This document shows, piece by piece, positions 17,606 through 27,104 of a stretch of DNA of 64,000 bases. Origin of the DNA: Gluconobacter cadivus (lineage in GTDB: Bacteria > Pseudomonadota > Alphaproteobacteria > Acetobacterales > Acetobacteraceae); NCBI RefSeq assembly GCF_015244745.1, contig NZ_JABCQI010000002.1, positions 538,561 through 602,560 on the forward strand, written 5' to 3'. Position 1 is the first letter of the stretch. Every line of letters begins with the position of its first letter. The position numbers and the translations under genes were made by a program. Under the pieces are notes generated by a model. It searched no databases, was not told the origin of the DNA, and saw only the letters and a program-made list of their open reading frames with translations.

Positions 17606-20236
17606 TTATTCAGCCGATGTGGCAGCGGCAGGCTTTTTGGTTCGGGTTTTAGTCTGAGTTTTTCTCGTCGCGGGCTTTTCCGTGGCAGGAGACACCTTTT
17701 TCGGTTCAACCGTGAATATCGGGGCGTCCCAGAGAGGGCGAATTTTCTTTCTGGAAGACGCGAGAGGGGGATAACGCGTTTCGTCCACGCCCGGGATTGT
17801 CAGATCATAAAAGACCTGTCGATCGAGGGTGAAATGCGGGTTGTAAAATGGGTCCGTACGGAGCGTTTTGCCCCATTTTTCAATCATGAACTGCGTTTCG
17901 TGGAAGAAGCGGCGCTCTGTTGAAGGGCGATCGTCGCTGCCGCGGCTCAGGCTTTCATGATGCTCTGCACAGAAGTCAGGTGTCCAGATGACCTTGTAAC
18001 CAGCGTCGCGAACTTTCAGGCACAGATCGATATCGTTGAACGCGACTTTGAGATGTTCTTCATCAAAGCCTCCAACCAGTTCGAAGGCCGGACGACGGAT
18101 CAGCATTCCGGCTGCGGTTACAGCCGAAATTTCCTGTGGGAAGTAGGCACGACCGGCATAACCGCCTTCGTTTCGCGGGATGCCGACATGGGCATGGCCG
18201 GCGACATCACCGATCCCGAGAAGGACTCCGGCGTGCTGGACGGTCTGATTGGGATAAACGAATTTACCGCCAACGATTGCGACCTGCGGATCTGCGAGAG
18301 CTTCGTTGACCAGAATTTCGAGCCAGTTTTCCTGTTCAACAAAGACATCGTTGTTGAGGAATAGAAGAAAATCAGACGCTTCGTCTTTTGCCGCGAGATT
18401 GTTGATGCGGGAATAGTTGAAGGGCTCCTTGACAGTCAGAATCTCGACATTGGGAATCTCGTCGACTTTTTTTGCAAAAGCCTCTGCCTCTTTCGTGATC
18501 GACCAGTTGTTGATCAGAATGACCTTGTAATTCGGATATCGGGTATATTTCTGGATGGCATCCAGGCATCGCTCGGTGGTGGGAATTTCATCCTTGTAAG
18601 GGATGATGATCGTGACCGACGGAGACTGATTGAACTGCCAGTCCACTGTGTAGAGTGTCATTCCCATTTGGGAATCGACATTGGCAGGCAGATTACGACG
18701 TTCAAGGTGATCGTTCACGGCCTTGATGCCCGCATCAATGGCGTAACGCTTATTGCCAATGTCGGAGGCTGTCGAATTGGCGGTGATGCGCCAGTGATAC
18801 AGAATTTCGGGGACGTGATGGATTTTCTCAGCGGGAATATGCTCGGAGGCGCGGAGCAGGAAATCGTGGTCCTGTGCGCCGTCATAGTCCTTGTTGAGGC
18901 CGCCGACTTTCTGCAGGGCAGAATGACGGATCATCACGAAATGGCAGACATAGTTGACGCCGAGAAGAAGCCGGTAGTTCCAGTCGGTCTTGAAGGCGGG
19001 TTCCCGGTAATAACCGCTGGCGTCAATTTTATCTTCGTCTGAATAGATCAGATCGGTGCGGCTTCTCGTCGCTTCCCGCAGCATGTATTCGACAGCGACA
19101 TCTGCAAGAAGATCATCATGATCGAAGAATGCGACCCATTCACCCTGAGCAGCTTCGAGGCCCGCATTGGTCGCAATGCTGATGCCGCCATTCTTTTCTT
19201 GGAATATTGGCTTGATGCGAGGGTCAGCCTTGGCAAAATCTTCGATGACGGCGCGCAGCTCGGCATTTTTGCTACAGTCATCAACAAGGATGAGTTCCCA
19301 GTTCTGCCACGTCTGGGCACGGACACTTTCGATAGCTGCTGTGAAATCCGTAAGATCCGGATTCCAGACCGGGCAGACAATACTGACCAGTGGGTCGCCG
19401 GCGATAAGATCATTATCGCGGGTGCGATCGACATATTTTCGCAGAACCGGGAAGTAGGCCGTTGCCCAGGAATGATAATCGGCAATGGTAAATCCGGGTT
19501 GGGGAAGAATTTCCCGGACCTTGCGACGCAGACGGGTCAATTCCACATGTAGAGCGTCAATCTGATCAATCACGTCTATAATTAGAGATTCGTTTGCGTC
19601 CGTAACAAAACTGGTCAGGCAGGGGCTGTTGGTCACTTCCAGCATGTCGGGCAGGACGTAGAAACGGAATTCTTGCTCGTAGGGTTTGCGATACAGATCC
19701 GGCGGCGAAAACTGGAAACCGCAGTAGGGATCGCAGGACAGCGCTTTTCCGACGTCCCCACGATATCTGTTGGCTTCGATTTGGGCAATTTTCTGACCAT
19801 TGCAGGTCACGAGAATTTGTTGGTTTCCCTTCCATCCTTCAATGTCGTTGCCGCAGACAACCCAGCCGCTCAAGGCGCCTTGTTTCAGACCATCGACAAA
19901 GGAACGTGTTTCTACCGGAAGCCTGCCAGAGAATGAGATATGCTCCAGCTTCTGATTTTGTGAGTAGAGTTCAATTTGTTTGAGGCGGTTTTTGAAGGTG
20001 ATATTATGTTTTTCGCCATCCAGAAGGCTGGGAGGCATTGGTATCTGGAAGCCGGTATTTTTGGATGGAATGCCGGAAGCGTGAACATCGTCACGCAGAT
20101 CTGTACAATGGAACTGAAGAAATTCCTGACCATCTGCCAACGCGTGAAGGAATACAGGCTGTGATGGATTTTCGGTATCTGTTGCCCAGCCTCGGATGCC
20201 ATGAACAGAAAATTCATCAATCTGGCAGATAATCAT
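17606..20236 (-). CDS. Large glycosyltransferase with two GT2 domains
   Basis: An 876-residue protein. Residues 1 to about 210 form a putative beta-rich region with two Gly-Trp repeats (IRGWATD, LSGWVVCG). A short coiled coil is near 225-245. A first GT-A domain starts near 281 (PLVSIVCPVWNPD, FFDHDDLL), and a second near 545 (PSVTIIIPYKDE, FLLFLNNDVFVEQ, with AGMLIRRPAFELVGGFDEE further on). The C-terminal 40 residues are lysine/threonine-rich. Such tandem proteins build rhamnan- or O-antigen-like polymers or decorate surface proteins. The acceptor is unknown. Base composition is visibly more AT-rich than in neighbouring genes. Confidence 0.85.
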   Translation of the reverse strand: MIICQIDEFSVHGIRGWATDTENPSQPVFLHALADGQEFLQFHCTDLRDDVHASGIPSKNTGFQIPMPPSLLDGEKHNITFKNRLKQIELYSQNQKLEHISFSGRLPVETRSFVDGLKQGALSGWVVCGNDIEGWKGNQQILVTCNGQKIAQIEANRYRGDVGKALSCDPYCGFQFSPPDLYRKPYEQEFRFYVLPDMLEVTNSPCLTSFVTDANESLIIDVIDQIDALHVELTRLRRKVREILPQPGFTIADYHSWATAYFPVLRKYVDRTRDNDLIAGDPLVSIVCPVWNPDLTDFTAAIESVRAQTWQNWELILVDDCSKNAELRAVIEDFAKADPRIKPIFQEKNGGISIATNAGLEAAQGEWVAFFDHDDLLADVAVEYMLREATRSRTDLIYSDEDKIDASGYYREPAFKTDWNYRLLLGVNYVCHFVMIRHSALQKVGGLNKDYDGAQDHDFLLRASEHIPAEKIHHVPEILYHWRITANSTASDIGNKRYAIDAGIKAVNDHLERRNLPANVDSQMGMTLYTVDWQFNQSPSVTIIIPYKDEIPTTERCLDAIQKYTRYPNYKVILINNWSITKEAEAFAKKVDEIPNVEILTVKEPFNYSRINNLAAKDEASDFLLFLNNDVFVEQENWLEILVNEALADPQVAIVGGKFVYPNQTVQHAGVLLGIGDVAGHAHVGIPRNEGGYAGRAYFPQEISAVTAAGMLIRRPAFELVGGFDEEHLKVAFNDIDLCLKVRDAGYKVIWTPDFCAEHHESLSRGSDDRPSTERRFFHETQFMIEKWGKTLRTDPFYNPHFTLDRQVFYDLTIPGVDETRYPPLASSRKKIRPLWDAPIFTVEPKKVSPATEKPATRKTQTKTRTKKPAAATSAE

Positions 20237-20452
20237 TAATTTTCCCCTGACAAGTTATTAATATTTTAATTCTGAAATAGTATTTCAATCCTAGAATAAA
20301 AACTGTCGCCTTCAAAGACTTAGTCCAGATGATTTTTTCTCATCAAATATCGGAGTGTAAGGCATGAAAAGCTCCAGTATCATGATACGCAAGACGTGCC
20401 ATTAAGATCCCGTATTTTCTCAAGTGTCGTCTGAATTTTAAAATGTGCGGGT
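20237..20452. other. AT-rich intergenic region
   Basis: There is no gene in these 216 bp. They are conspicuously AT-rich for this genome (for example TTATTAATATTTTAATTC near 20257) and lie upstream of the leftward GT2 gene, so they probably hold its promoter. I see no clear terminator for the gene at 20453. Confidence 0.5.
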
Positions 20453-22111
20453 TTATCGAGGCGCAAAAAGCCCTAAATCAAGATGGTGCCCGTTTGAATA
20501 ATTGACGCCTTGGAGGCGACCATATTCAACACTATCGAGGCCATATTTGGTTAAGGCGTCATTAAACGCGGCCTCATCGCGGCGATCAATCAACGCCAGA
20601 CTACATTGTGGATGGTCGTGTAGATACTCTGCGGCGGCTGCTGGCCCGATAAGTTGGGTGTTGGGACCCGCAAGAAAGACAAGACTTGGTTCTGAATAAG
20701 ATGAAGACACGAGGGTGCTGTTCGTACAAGGGCGAACATTCTCGAAAAGGTCAGCGATTCTGGGGCTGAGACGGATAGTCTGCAGGTTAGGGATAACGCC
20801 CAGAAAGAGACCTGCATGAGCGATGACGGCGGCGCCCATCGCGCAGAAGGCGGCCTGTTTGCGCTCCTGTTTCAGCAGCATTATGACGGCGCCGAGCATC
20901 AATGGCAGGGCGCCACCCAGCGCGATAAGGGCTGAGGGAGAGACTGTATGTTCAAGGCTATAGAGCGCGACACTCCCAGCGAAACAGAACGCGAGACCGA
21001 TAATCGTCCACAAGACGCCGTAAGCACCAAGCAGGGCTTTGGCCCATCGCGGGGTTTTGGGAATGGGCCAGAGCATCAGACTGGCTGCGGTGAGAATGGC
21101 AATCGCCGGATAGGTTGGCAGGACGTAGTGGGGGAGTTTGGTCGCGATCAGTTCGAACACCAGCCAGTGGGGAAGAATCCAGCTCAACAGGAAGCGGACC
21201 TGTGGCAGTTTTCTGTTCTTCCAGACGGACGGGATGGCGAGGGCGGCGAAAAGCGATCCGGGCCAGAAGGCCAGTCCGAAGACCAGAAGGTGAAAGCCGG
21301 GGGGAAGCCCGTGGGCTTCCTGACCATGAGCCACCTTGCCAAGAAAGTTACGCCCGACCGCGCGGGCAAAGAAGTCTCCGCCGCTGATGACTTCAATGGC
21401 GACGCACCAGGGAACGACGACGGCAAGCATGATGAGCCAGCCCCAGCGGGGGCGAAGACGAGACCACCATGACCGGTCGCGCTCCATCAGCCACAGGGCC
21501 AGCGGGGTACCGAATCCCGGAATGAGGACGACGGGGCCCTTGAGCATGAGGCCCACACCCAGAGCGAGCCAGTAGGCAATGGCCACCCGGAGATGCGTTG
21601 GGCGATTTTTCTGCCGATCTGTAAAGGCGCATAAAAGCGCGGCCTGAATGCAGAGGATGTCGAGCAGCAGGACGGTGTCGATGGTCGCCATATGGCATTC
21701 GGCGACGAACAGGGTAGAGACCATTAACAGGCCAGCGGCCATCAGGCCGGTGGGACCTCCGAAGAGGGTCGCGCCGATCCAGGCTGTTAACGGTATGATC
21801 GTCGCTGCGGCGAGCAGGCTTGGAATCCGGTACGGCCAGGTTTTGCGTAGAACGGAAGGACCGAAGATTTTTTCTGCTGCTGCTGTTGAGGCTGCTTCCA
21901 GCCAGTAGATTCCGGCCGGTTGCAGATAGCGTGGCTTGTCCTGAAAGCGGACGTCGATGAAGTTGTGCGAGAGGAGCATCTGTTCCGATGCTTCCATGTA
22001 GCGCGGTTCGTCCCGATCAAGCGGCGGAAGTGTCGTGCGGCCTGGTAGGGCGAGCAGAAAGGCAAGCAGCCCCAGAAAAGCATAATGCCGGAGGTTCAGG
22101 ATCATGGGCAC
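20453..22111 (-). CDS. GT39/ArnT-like polyprenyl-phosphate-dependent glycosyltransferase
   Basis: A 552-residue polytopic membrane protein. The first periplasmic loop has the ArnT/PMT signature LDRDEPRYMEASEQML and then FIDVRFQDKPRYLQPAGIYWLEAAS. About eleven hydrophobic helices and a C-terminal soluble domain follow. These enzymes move a sugar from undecaprenyl phosphate onto lipid A or a protein on the periplasmic side. The GT2 gene upstream could supply the lipid-linked sugar. Sugar and acceptor are not determined. Confidence 0.88.
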   Translation of the reverse strand: MPMILNLRHYAFLGLLAFLLALPGRTTLPPLDRDEPRYMEASEQMLLSHNFIDVRFQDKPRYLQPAGIYWLEAASTAAAEKIFGPSVLRKTWPYRIPSLLAAATIIPLTAWIGATLFGGPTGLMAAGLLMVSTLFVAECHMATIDTVLLLDILCIQAALLCAFTDRQKNRPTHLRVAIAYWLALGVGLMLKGPVVLIPGFGTPLALWLMERDRSWWSRLRPRWGWLIMLAVVVPWCVAIEVISGGDFFARAVGRNFLGKVAHGQEAHGLPPGFHLLVFGLAFWPGSLFAALAIPSVWKNRKLPQVRFLLSWILPHWLVFELIATKLPHYVLPTYPAIAILTAASLMLWPIPKTPRWAKALLGAYGVLWTIIGLAFCFAGSVALYSLEHTVSPSALIALGGALPLMLGAVIMLLKQERKQAAFCAMGAAVIAHAGLFLGVIPNLQTIRLSPRIADLFENVRPCTNSTLVSSSYSEPSLVFLAGPNTQLIGPAAAAEYLHDHPQCSLALIDRRDEAAFNDALTKYGLDSVEYGRLQGVNYSNGHHLDLGLFAPR

Positions 22112-22178
22112 TCTCCGCGCCGTTCTGTCAGGCCGGACGTGCGGCAGGGAACCGCGGCAGCGGGACCCGGTGACGGTT

Positions 22179-22946
22179 TCAGTGTTCGGTCAGGTGATCG
22201 GGCAGGTGCGTGCGGTTCTGGAGCCACATGACGCCCAGAAGGTCACGGATTCCCACGAGGGCCCGGTTGAAATTGGTATATTTCGAGCTGCCATGCAGTC
22301 TGGCGCGATGCTGGACTTCGATGCAGATCAGAGGCGCGCCGTAATGTCCCAGCAGGGCAGGTAGGAAGCGGTGGACGCCTTCAAACTGTGGGATTTTTAG
22401 AAAGAGGTCGCGCGGGAAGAGCTTGAGCGGTGCGCCTGTATCGGGGCAGCCGTCGTTCAGGAGGCGACGGCGCAACCCGTTTGCGAAGCGCGTGGCGATC
22501 CGGCGGGACAAACGGTCATTGCGCTTGCGCCGGACGCCCACCACCAGAGGCGGTGCACCTTGCGTCGATGTTGCACGCTCCAGCATTGTCAGAATGGCGG
22601 AAGGGTCATCCTGCCCGTCGCCGTCAATGGTGGCGATCCACTGCCCGTTGGCAGCAGTAATGCCGGTCCGGAGGGCGGCTGATTTTCCGAGGCGCTTCGG
22701 ATGGCTGATGATGCGCAGGCGGGGCAGCAGCGTTTGCCGGGCTTCCAGAAGCTTTTTGACGGTGGCGTCTGTGCTGCCGTCGTCAATGGCCAGAATTTCT
22801 ATTGAAGAGTCGGCACCGAAGGTTTCGGCCAGTTCCTGACAGACGGGGAGGATGTTATCCGCCTCGTTCAGAACGGCCATGACGACGGAGAGCCTTGTGG
22901 GCTGTCCGTCGTCATGAAAGGAACCTTGCACCGTAGAGGTGGGCAT
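22179..22946 (-). CDS. GT2 polyprenyl-phosphate sugar transferase
   Basis: A 255-residue GT-A enzyme of the dolichol-phosphate-mannose synthase/ArnC type: LSVVMAVLNEADNILPVCQE, ILAIDDGSTDATVKKL, RIISHPKRLGKSAALRTGI, WIATIDGDGQDDP and, later, FPRDLF. It lacks the C-terminal membrane helices of ArnC. It probably makes the lipid-linked sugar used by the GT39 enzyme downstream. It starts four bases after the atpF stop, so it may be transcribed with the ATP synthase genes. Confidence 0.88.
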   Translation of the reverse strand: MPTSTVQGSFHDDGQPTRLSVVMAVLNEADNILPVCQELAETFGADSSIEILAIDDGSTDATVKKLLEARQTLLPRLRIISHPKRLGKSAALRTGITAANGQWIATIDGDGQDDPSAILTMLERATSTQGAPPLVVGVRRKRNDRLSRRIATRFANGLRRRLLNDGCPDTGAPLKLFPRDLFLKIPQFEGVHRFLPALLGHYGAPLICIEVQHRARLHGSSKYTNFNRALVGIRDLLGVMWLQNRTHLPDHLTEH

Positions 22947-22950
22947 CGGA

Positions 22951-23454
22951 TCAGGCGGCGGAGCGCCGAAGGGCTTCCGGCAGGCTGTTGATGCTCTGAT
23001 CGAGCAGGCTGGAGGCGATGTCGGGGCTTTCCGTCAGACGGGTCGACACAACGTCGCGGGCTGCGGCGACTGCGATCTGGGCAGCGCGATCCTGAATTTC
23101 ACGGATGGCCGAGCGTTCGGCTGCGTGAATCCGATCCTGCGCCATCTTCTCGTAGCGGGCTGCGGCGGCTTCAGCGTCCTTGCGGGCGCGCTCTGCCAGA
23201 CCGGCGGCTTCGGCCTCGGAGCGTGCAAGCATGGCCTGTGTTTCGGCCAGGGTCTTTTCACGCTCGCGGGTGGCATCTTCCAGCATCTGCTCGGCTTCGC
23301 GACGCAGGCGGGCTGCTTCGTCGAGGTCGTGACGGACGCTTTCAGCGCGGGCGTCCAGATGGCCGGTGATGGCGATCCAGAGCTTGCGTCCGAAAATGAC
23401 GAAGAACAGGACGAAGGCGAGGGCGGTCCAGAACCGGGGATCGTGGAACATCAT
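22951..23454 (-). CDS. atpF: ATP synthase F0 subunit b
   Basis: A 167-residue peripheral-stalk subunit: one N-terminal membrane helix (FWTALAFVLFFVIFGRKLW) followed by a long charged coiled coil (LRREAEQMLEDATREREKTL). It holds the F1 head against rotation. ATG at 23451 is an alternative to 23454. It ends the atpI-B-E-F'-F series, and two lipid-sugar glycosyltransferase genes follow directly. Confidence 0.93.
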   Translation of the reverse strand: MMFHDPRFWTALAFVLFFVIFGRKLWIAITGHLDARAESVRHDLDEAARLRREAEQMLEDATREREKTLAETQAMLARSEAEAAGLAERARKDAEAAAARYEKMAQDRIHAAERSAIREIQDRAAQIAVAAARDVVSTRLTESPDIASSLLDQSINSLPEALRRSAA

Positions 23455-23462
23455 CGTCTCCT

Positions 23463-24023
23463 TCAGGCGTTGACGCGTTTGACGGCGCTGGCGACAGTCT
23501 GTTCGTCCTGAGTGCCGATCAGACGCGCAACCAGATCCTGAGTGGTGCTGGTGGCGATCTCGGACAGGCTGGACAGGGCCTGTTCACGGGACTGGGTGAT
23601 TCGGGTCTCGGCGTTTGCGATCTCGGCTTCGAGACGCTTGGCCGTTTCCGCAGCGTGAGCATCCGCGCTGGCGCGGGCTTCGCTCTGGATCCGCTCCACA
23701 TGGGCGCGGGCCTGCTCGGCTGCTTCATGACGGGCGCTGAGGAGTTCCGCGCTGGCGCGGTCAGCCTCGGCTTTTGCCTTGCGGGCAACATCCAGATCGC
23801 TCTGGATGCGGGTCCGACGGTTGGTCAGGACCCGTTCGACACGCGGCAGTGCGAAGCGGCTCAGGCCGAGATAGAAGCCGCCGAAAATGACGGCTCCCCA
23901 GACGACCTGTCCGATCAGCAGCGGATCGTGAAAGTTCAGCTGTGGCATGCCCGCAGCCACGGCACGGCCCGGCACGGCCGCAAGCGGAGCGGCGAACAGG
24001 AAGAGGCGTGGCGTACGGTACAT
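23463..24023 (-). CDS. atpF': ATP synthase F0 subunit b'
   Basis: A 186-residue second stalk subunit. It begins with a hydrophobic signal-like stretch, then a membrane helix (LLIGQVVWGAVIFGGFYLGLS) and a coiled coil (AKAEADRASAELLSARHEAA). Alphaproteobacteria use a b/b' heterodimer. It lies 8 bp before atpF and just after atpE. Some databases name this gene atpG, which elsewhere means the gamma subunit. Confidence 0.92.
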   Translation of the reverse strand: MYRTPRLFLFAAPLAAVPGRAVAAGMPQLNFHDPLLIGQVVWGAVIFGGFYLGLSRFALPRVERVLTNRRTRIQSDLDVARKAKAEADRASAELLSARHEAAEQARAHVERIQSEARASADAHAAETAKRLEAEIANAETRITQSREQALSSLSEIATSTTQDLVARLIGTQDEQTVASAVKRVNA

Positions 24024-24031
24024 GTTCGACC

Positions 24032-24289
24032 TCAGGCGAACAGGATCAGGAACGCGATCAGCAGGGCGAACAGCGCGACGGCTTCCGTCAGCGCGAAGCC
24101 CAGCATGCCGATGCCGAAGACATGCGGACGCGAAGCCGGGTTGCGGGCAACCGAGCTGATCAGCGTCGAGAAGATGTTGCCGAGACCCATGCCGACGCCG
24201 GCGAGGGCGAAAACGGCAATACCGGCACCGAGGTCACGGGCGGCCTGGGCGATGCTGATGCCGAATTCGTGAGCGGCTTGAACGTCCAT
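24032..24289 (-). CDS. atpE: ATP synthase F0 subunit c
   Basis: An 85-residue two-helix proteolipid that forms the proton-driven rotor ring. The helix-1 glycine motif is [20 protein letters not shown], the polar loop is ARNPASRP, and the proton-binding acid is Glu69 in [17 protein letters not shown] 24289 starts the conserved protein. The longer open frame upstream is not used. Confidence 0.96.
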   Translation of the reverse strand: MDVQAAHEFGISIAQAARDLGAGIAVFALAGVGMGLGNIFSTLISSVARNPASRPHVFGIGMLGFALTEAVALFALLIAFLILFA

Positions 24290-24341
24290 TGTCAGGTTCC
24301 TTGTTGGGTCGATTAAAGGGTTAGTGCGAAGCTGGTGTGGC

Positions 24342-25109
24342 TCAGTGAGCGACGGCCTCACGCAGATAGATGCAGGTGAGGATGGCGAACACATAGGCCT
24401 GCAGCACACCCACCAGCAGTTCGAGGGCCGTCAGCGCGATGTTGATCGCGATCGGGGCGATGGCCAGAACATGGCCGAATGCGCCCAGACCGGCGAGCAT
24501 GATCGTGAAGCCGGCAAACACTTCCAGAAGCACGTGACCCGCCACCATGTTGGCGAAAAGTCGGATCGACAGGCTGACCGGACGCGAAAGGAAAGAAATG
24601 AGCTCGATCGGCACCAGCAGCGGAGCAAGCCAGACAGGCGTTCCAGCGGGTAGGAAGTGCTTGAGGAAGCCGACACCCTGAAAGCGGATGGAAGCAAGGA
24701 TCGAGATGACGAACACCATGATGGCCAGACCGAAGGTCACAGCGATATGGCTGGTGTACGTGAAGGAGAAGGGCAGCAGACCGAGATAGTTGCCAGCCAG
24801 AATGAAGAAGAAGATCGCGAAGACGAACGGGAAGAACGTCGCGCCGTTTTCGCCGATCGTGCTGACGGCGAGGTCATGCACGAAGTCGTAGCTGATCTCG
24901 GCAGCGGCCTGAAGGCGACCCGGCACAACGGCGGCAGGACGCATTCCGACATACAGGAAAACGAGAACGATGGCGACGGCGATCAGCATGAACAGCGGTG
25001 ACTGCGAGAACCGCAGGGCTTCTCCCAGATGTCCGAGAACCGGATGGAGCTCGAACTGTCCGAGCGCGTCAATCGTCGATCCGGCTGCCACGCTGGCTTC
25101 TCCCGTCAT
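24342..25109 (-). CDS. atpB: ATP synthase F0 subunit a
   Basis: A 255-residue membrane subunit that forms the proton half-channels. Conserved segments are [22 protein letters not shown] and, near the essential arginine helix, [20 protein letters not shown], with a C-terminal [11 protein letters not shown]. Its start overlaps the atpI gene by about 41 bp. The F1 genes are not in the window, which fits the split F0/F1 operons usual in alphaproteobacteria. Confidence 0.96.
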   Translation of the reverse strand: MTGEASVAAGSTIDALGQFELHPVLGHLGEALRFSQSPLFMLIAVAIVLVFLYVGMRPAAVVPGRLQAAAEISYDFVHDLAVSTIGENGATFFPFVFAIFFFILAGNYLGLLPFSFTYTSHIAVTFGLAIMVFVISILASIRFQGVGFLKHFLPAGTPVWLAPLLVPIELISFLSRPVSLSIRLFANMVAGHVLLEVFAGFTIMLAGLGAFGHVLAIAPIAINIALTALELLVGVLQAYVFAILTCIYLREAVAH

Positions 25110-25437
25110 CTTTCGGTCCGGACACCATGTCCGAATCCTTCAAAACCCGCCAGACATTCAACATGCCGGCACCACATCCTGCCAGGGCGAAAACGGACAG
25201 GAACAAAGCCCTGTACCCGAACCAGTGACCCAAGGCGTAGCCTATGGCTACACCGACCGCGAGCCCGGCCACAAGGTCGGTTCCCACGCGGATCGCCAGT
25301 CCAAGGGATGACATGGAACTTTCATCATTGCCCGTGTCGGTTACGGCGAATTCCCCTGAGCGGGGATCGAGCTTCTGACGGGCGCGCTTGAGGCGTTCGT
25401 CGAAGTTTCCGTCGTTACCGGCAGGGGCGTGTCCCAT
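25069..25437 (-). CDS. atpI: ATP synthase protein I (AtpI)
   Basis: A 122-residue assembly factor. A charged N-terminus is followed by two membrane helices (IRVGTDLVAGLAVGVAIGYALG and LFLSVFALAGCGAGMLNVWRV). AtpI proteins help assemble the c-ring. It is the first gene of the F0 operon and overlaps atpB. The 143-bp region upstream to 25580 should contain the operon promoter, but I cannot assign its boxes. Confidence 0.88.
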   Translation of the reverse strand: MGHAPAGNDGNFDERLKRARQKLDPRSGEFAVTDTGNDESSMSSLGLAIRVGTDLVAGLAVGVAIGYALGHWFGYRALFLSVFALAGCGAGMLNVWRVLKDSDMVSGPKDDGRSQRGSRIDD

Positions 25438-25580
25438 GAGATCTGATCCCTTACCCTGTACGCATCGTTTTCACCCGGTCATTCAACCGGATTCCTTCTC
25501 AGCGCAGGCGCTAGCTACCGGCGAGTCCGTTGACTGTCAATGTATTCTGCTCGCCGGAGCCTCTGAAACCCGTTTTCGTC

Positions 25581-27104
25581 CTAGCTGACCAGTTTCAGTC
25601 GTCGTCCCCGGTCCTTCCATTCCGGGCTTTCGCCGGAGCTGCGCCCGAAAGGGAGCATGGGGGCGGGATCTTCCGAACTGGGTTCGAGGCGCGGGGCGTC
25701 GGGCATGGGCTGACCCAGATAGGCGTCCGACAGTGTGCGGAAGGCATAATCCAGCATTGAGGTTGCATAGGCGGTGGAGGGATCGCCTTCCACGGTGCCT
25801 GCGGGGCCGAAGCGCGTATAAGCGAATCGCTCCACGAAGGATTCCAATGGGGCGCCATATTGCAGGCCGATGCTGACGGCATGACCCAGACAGTCCATCA
25901 GGCCGCGGGCCATGGGGCTTTCGCGGGGCGGGGTGAGGCTGATTTCGCCGAGCGTTCCGTCTTCGAACTCGCTGGTGCGCATGAAGAGGCTGTGTCCTCC
26001 CACTGCGGCGCGCTGGGTGAAGCCGGTCTGGCGCATCGGAAGCGGACGACGCACGCCGCGGGCCAGTCTGGCCTGAAGGTCGGCGAGATCAGGTTCGGGA
26101 ACGGCGGGCAGGAAATCCACGGCGTTTTTGAGGGCCGCGTGCATGGCGCCTTGTGCTTCGGGGCGAACGGGCGGCAGCGGGGTTTCGCCCGCAAGCGCCA
26201 GTGCGAGTGCGGATTCGGGCGTCAGGCCGCGGCAGGCCAGCCGGGCCAGTGTGGAGGCGCGCAGATGTCCGTCTTCGCGCAGGGGGGAGAAGGCCGGGGC
26301 GAGACCGCAGGTTTCCACACCCAGAAGGCCCTCGGTCGGACCGGGAGAAGAAAAGCCGGTTTCGATCGGGCAGAAGTGCCGACCATCTTCCGTATTGTAG
26401 GCCGAAGCGGCGGCGGCGCGCAGGTCTGCCAGCGGGGATTCCGGGATGGCGGGCGGCGGCAGTTTCGTTCCGGCGCGGGCAACCGTGGTGGCGAGTGCTG
26501 ACAGGGCGCGGGCCGCATTCCGGGCGTCGTCGCTGTCATAGTCGAGGCCGAGGGCCGCCAGGCAGGCGTCCAGATCGGTCAGCAGGACCAGGCCTGCAGC
26601 TTCGTCTTCAGGCTTCGCAGGCAGATCAAACAAGGGCAGCTCGCCAGTGCGTTCGATCCGTGTTGCGGCATGAAGGCGGCGCAGGGCGTCGCAGGCCAGA
26701 CGCAGGCAGGCGACGAAATGTTCCGTGGCGAATCCGGAATCCTGCACGAAGCTGGACAGGCGGATGGTGAAACCCGGCGCTTCGTCCGGCTGGCACTGCC
26801 ACAGCGCCGTATTGGGTGCCATCTGCTGCATCAGCAGAAGATAGGACAGGCTACGCCCCGGAGCGGGGGTGTTCGCCGGAGTGCCGGGCAGAGGCGGGCA
26901 CGCGTCGATTGTGTCCACCCAGCGCGCAGCCTCAGCGGCAAGTCTGACCGGCCCGCCGTTCAGGGTGATGCGCGCAAGGGCCTGTGCGGCCTCGTCATCC
27001 CAGGCAGCGGGAAGGGTGACGGAGCGCATGGCGCTGTCGTCGGGGTCGGTCATGACCTGAAGCGTCCTCATGCGAACGCCGGTCCAGTGAAGGCGAGCTG
27101 TCAT
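25581..27104 (-). CDS. Degenerate class II ribonucleotide reductase-like protein (TSCPD domain)
   Basis: A 507-residue protein that resembles, from memory of the family, the second half of vitamin B12-dependent NrdJ. FTIRLSSFVQDSGFATEHF aligns with the CNLASLNL...F segment, and LGLDYDSDDARNAARALSAL aligns with the GIPYDSDEGRALCGALTA segment. The C-terminal 130 residues (LFMRTSEFEDGTLGEISLT, IGLQYGAPLESFVERFAYTR, GPAGTVEGDPS) form the TSCPD domain. The first half of the barrel is absent and the catalytic NPCGE-type loop is altered to QCQPDE, so reductase activity is unlikely. The start is uncertain (27104 or 27071). Confidence 0.75.
   Translation of the reverse strand: MTARLHWTGVRMRTLQVMTDPDDSAMRSVTLPAAWDDEAAQALARITLNGGPVRLAAEAARWVDTIDACPPLPGTPANTPAPGRSLSYLLLMQQMAPNTALWQCQPDEAPGFTIRLSSFVQDSGFATEHFVACLRLACDALRRLHAATRIERTGELPLFDLPAKPEDEAAGLVLLTDLDACLAALGLDYDSDDARNAARALSALATTVARAGTKLPPPAIPESPLADLRAAAASAYNTEDGRHFCPIETGFSSPGPTEGLLGVETCGLAPAFSPLREDGHLRASTLARLACRGLTPESALALALAGETPLPPVRPEAQGAMHAALKNAVDFLPAVPEPDLADLQARLARGVRRPLPMRQTGFTQRAAVGGHSLFMRTSEFEDGTLGEISLTPPRESPMARGLMDCLGHAVSIGLQYGAPLESFVERFAYTRFGPAGTVEGDPSTAYATSMLDYAFRTLSDAYLGQPMPDAPRLEPSSEDPAPMLPFGRSSGESPEWKDRGRRLKLVS

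Noticed and set aside
24525..24545. CACGTGA in atpB as another parS site
   Set aside because: Only the central hexamer matches; the flanking GTTT/AAAC arms are absent.
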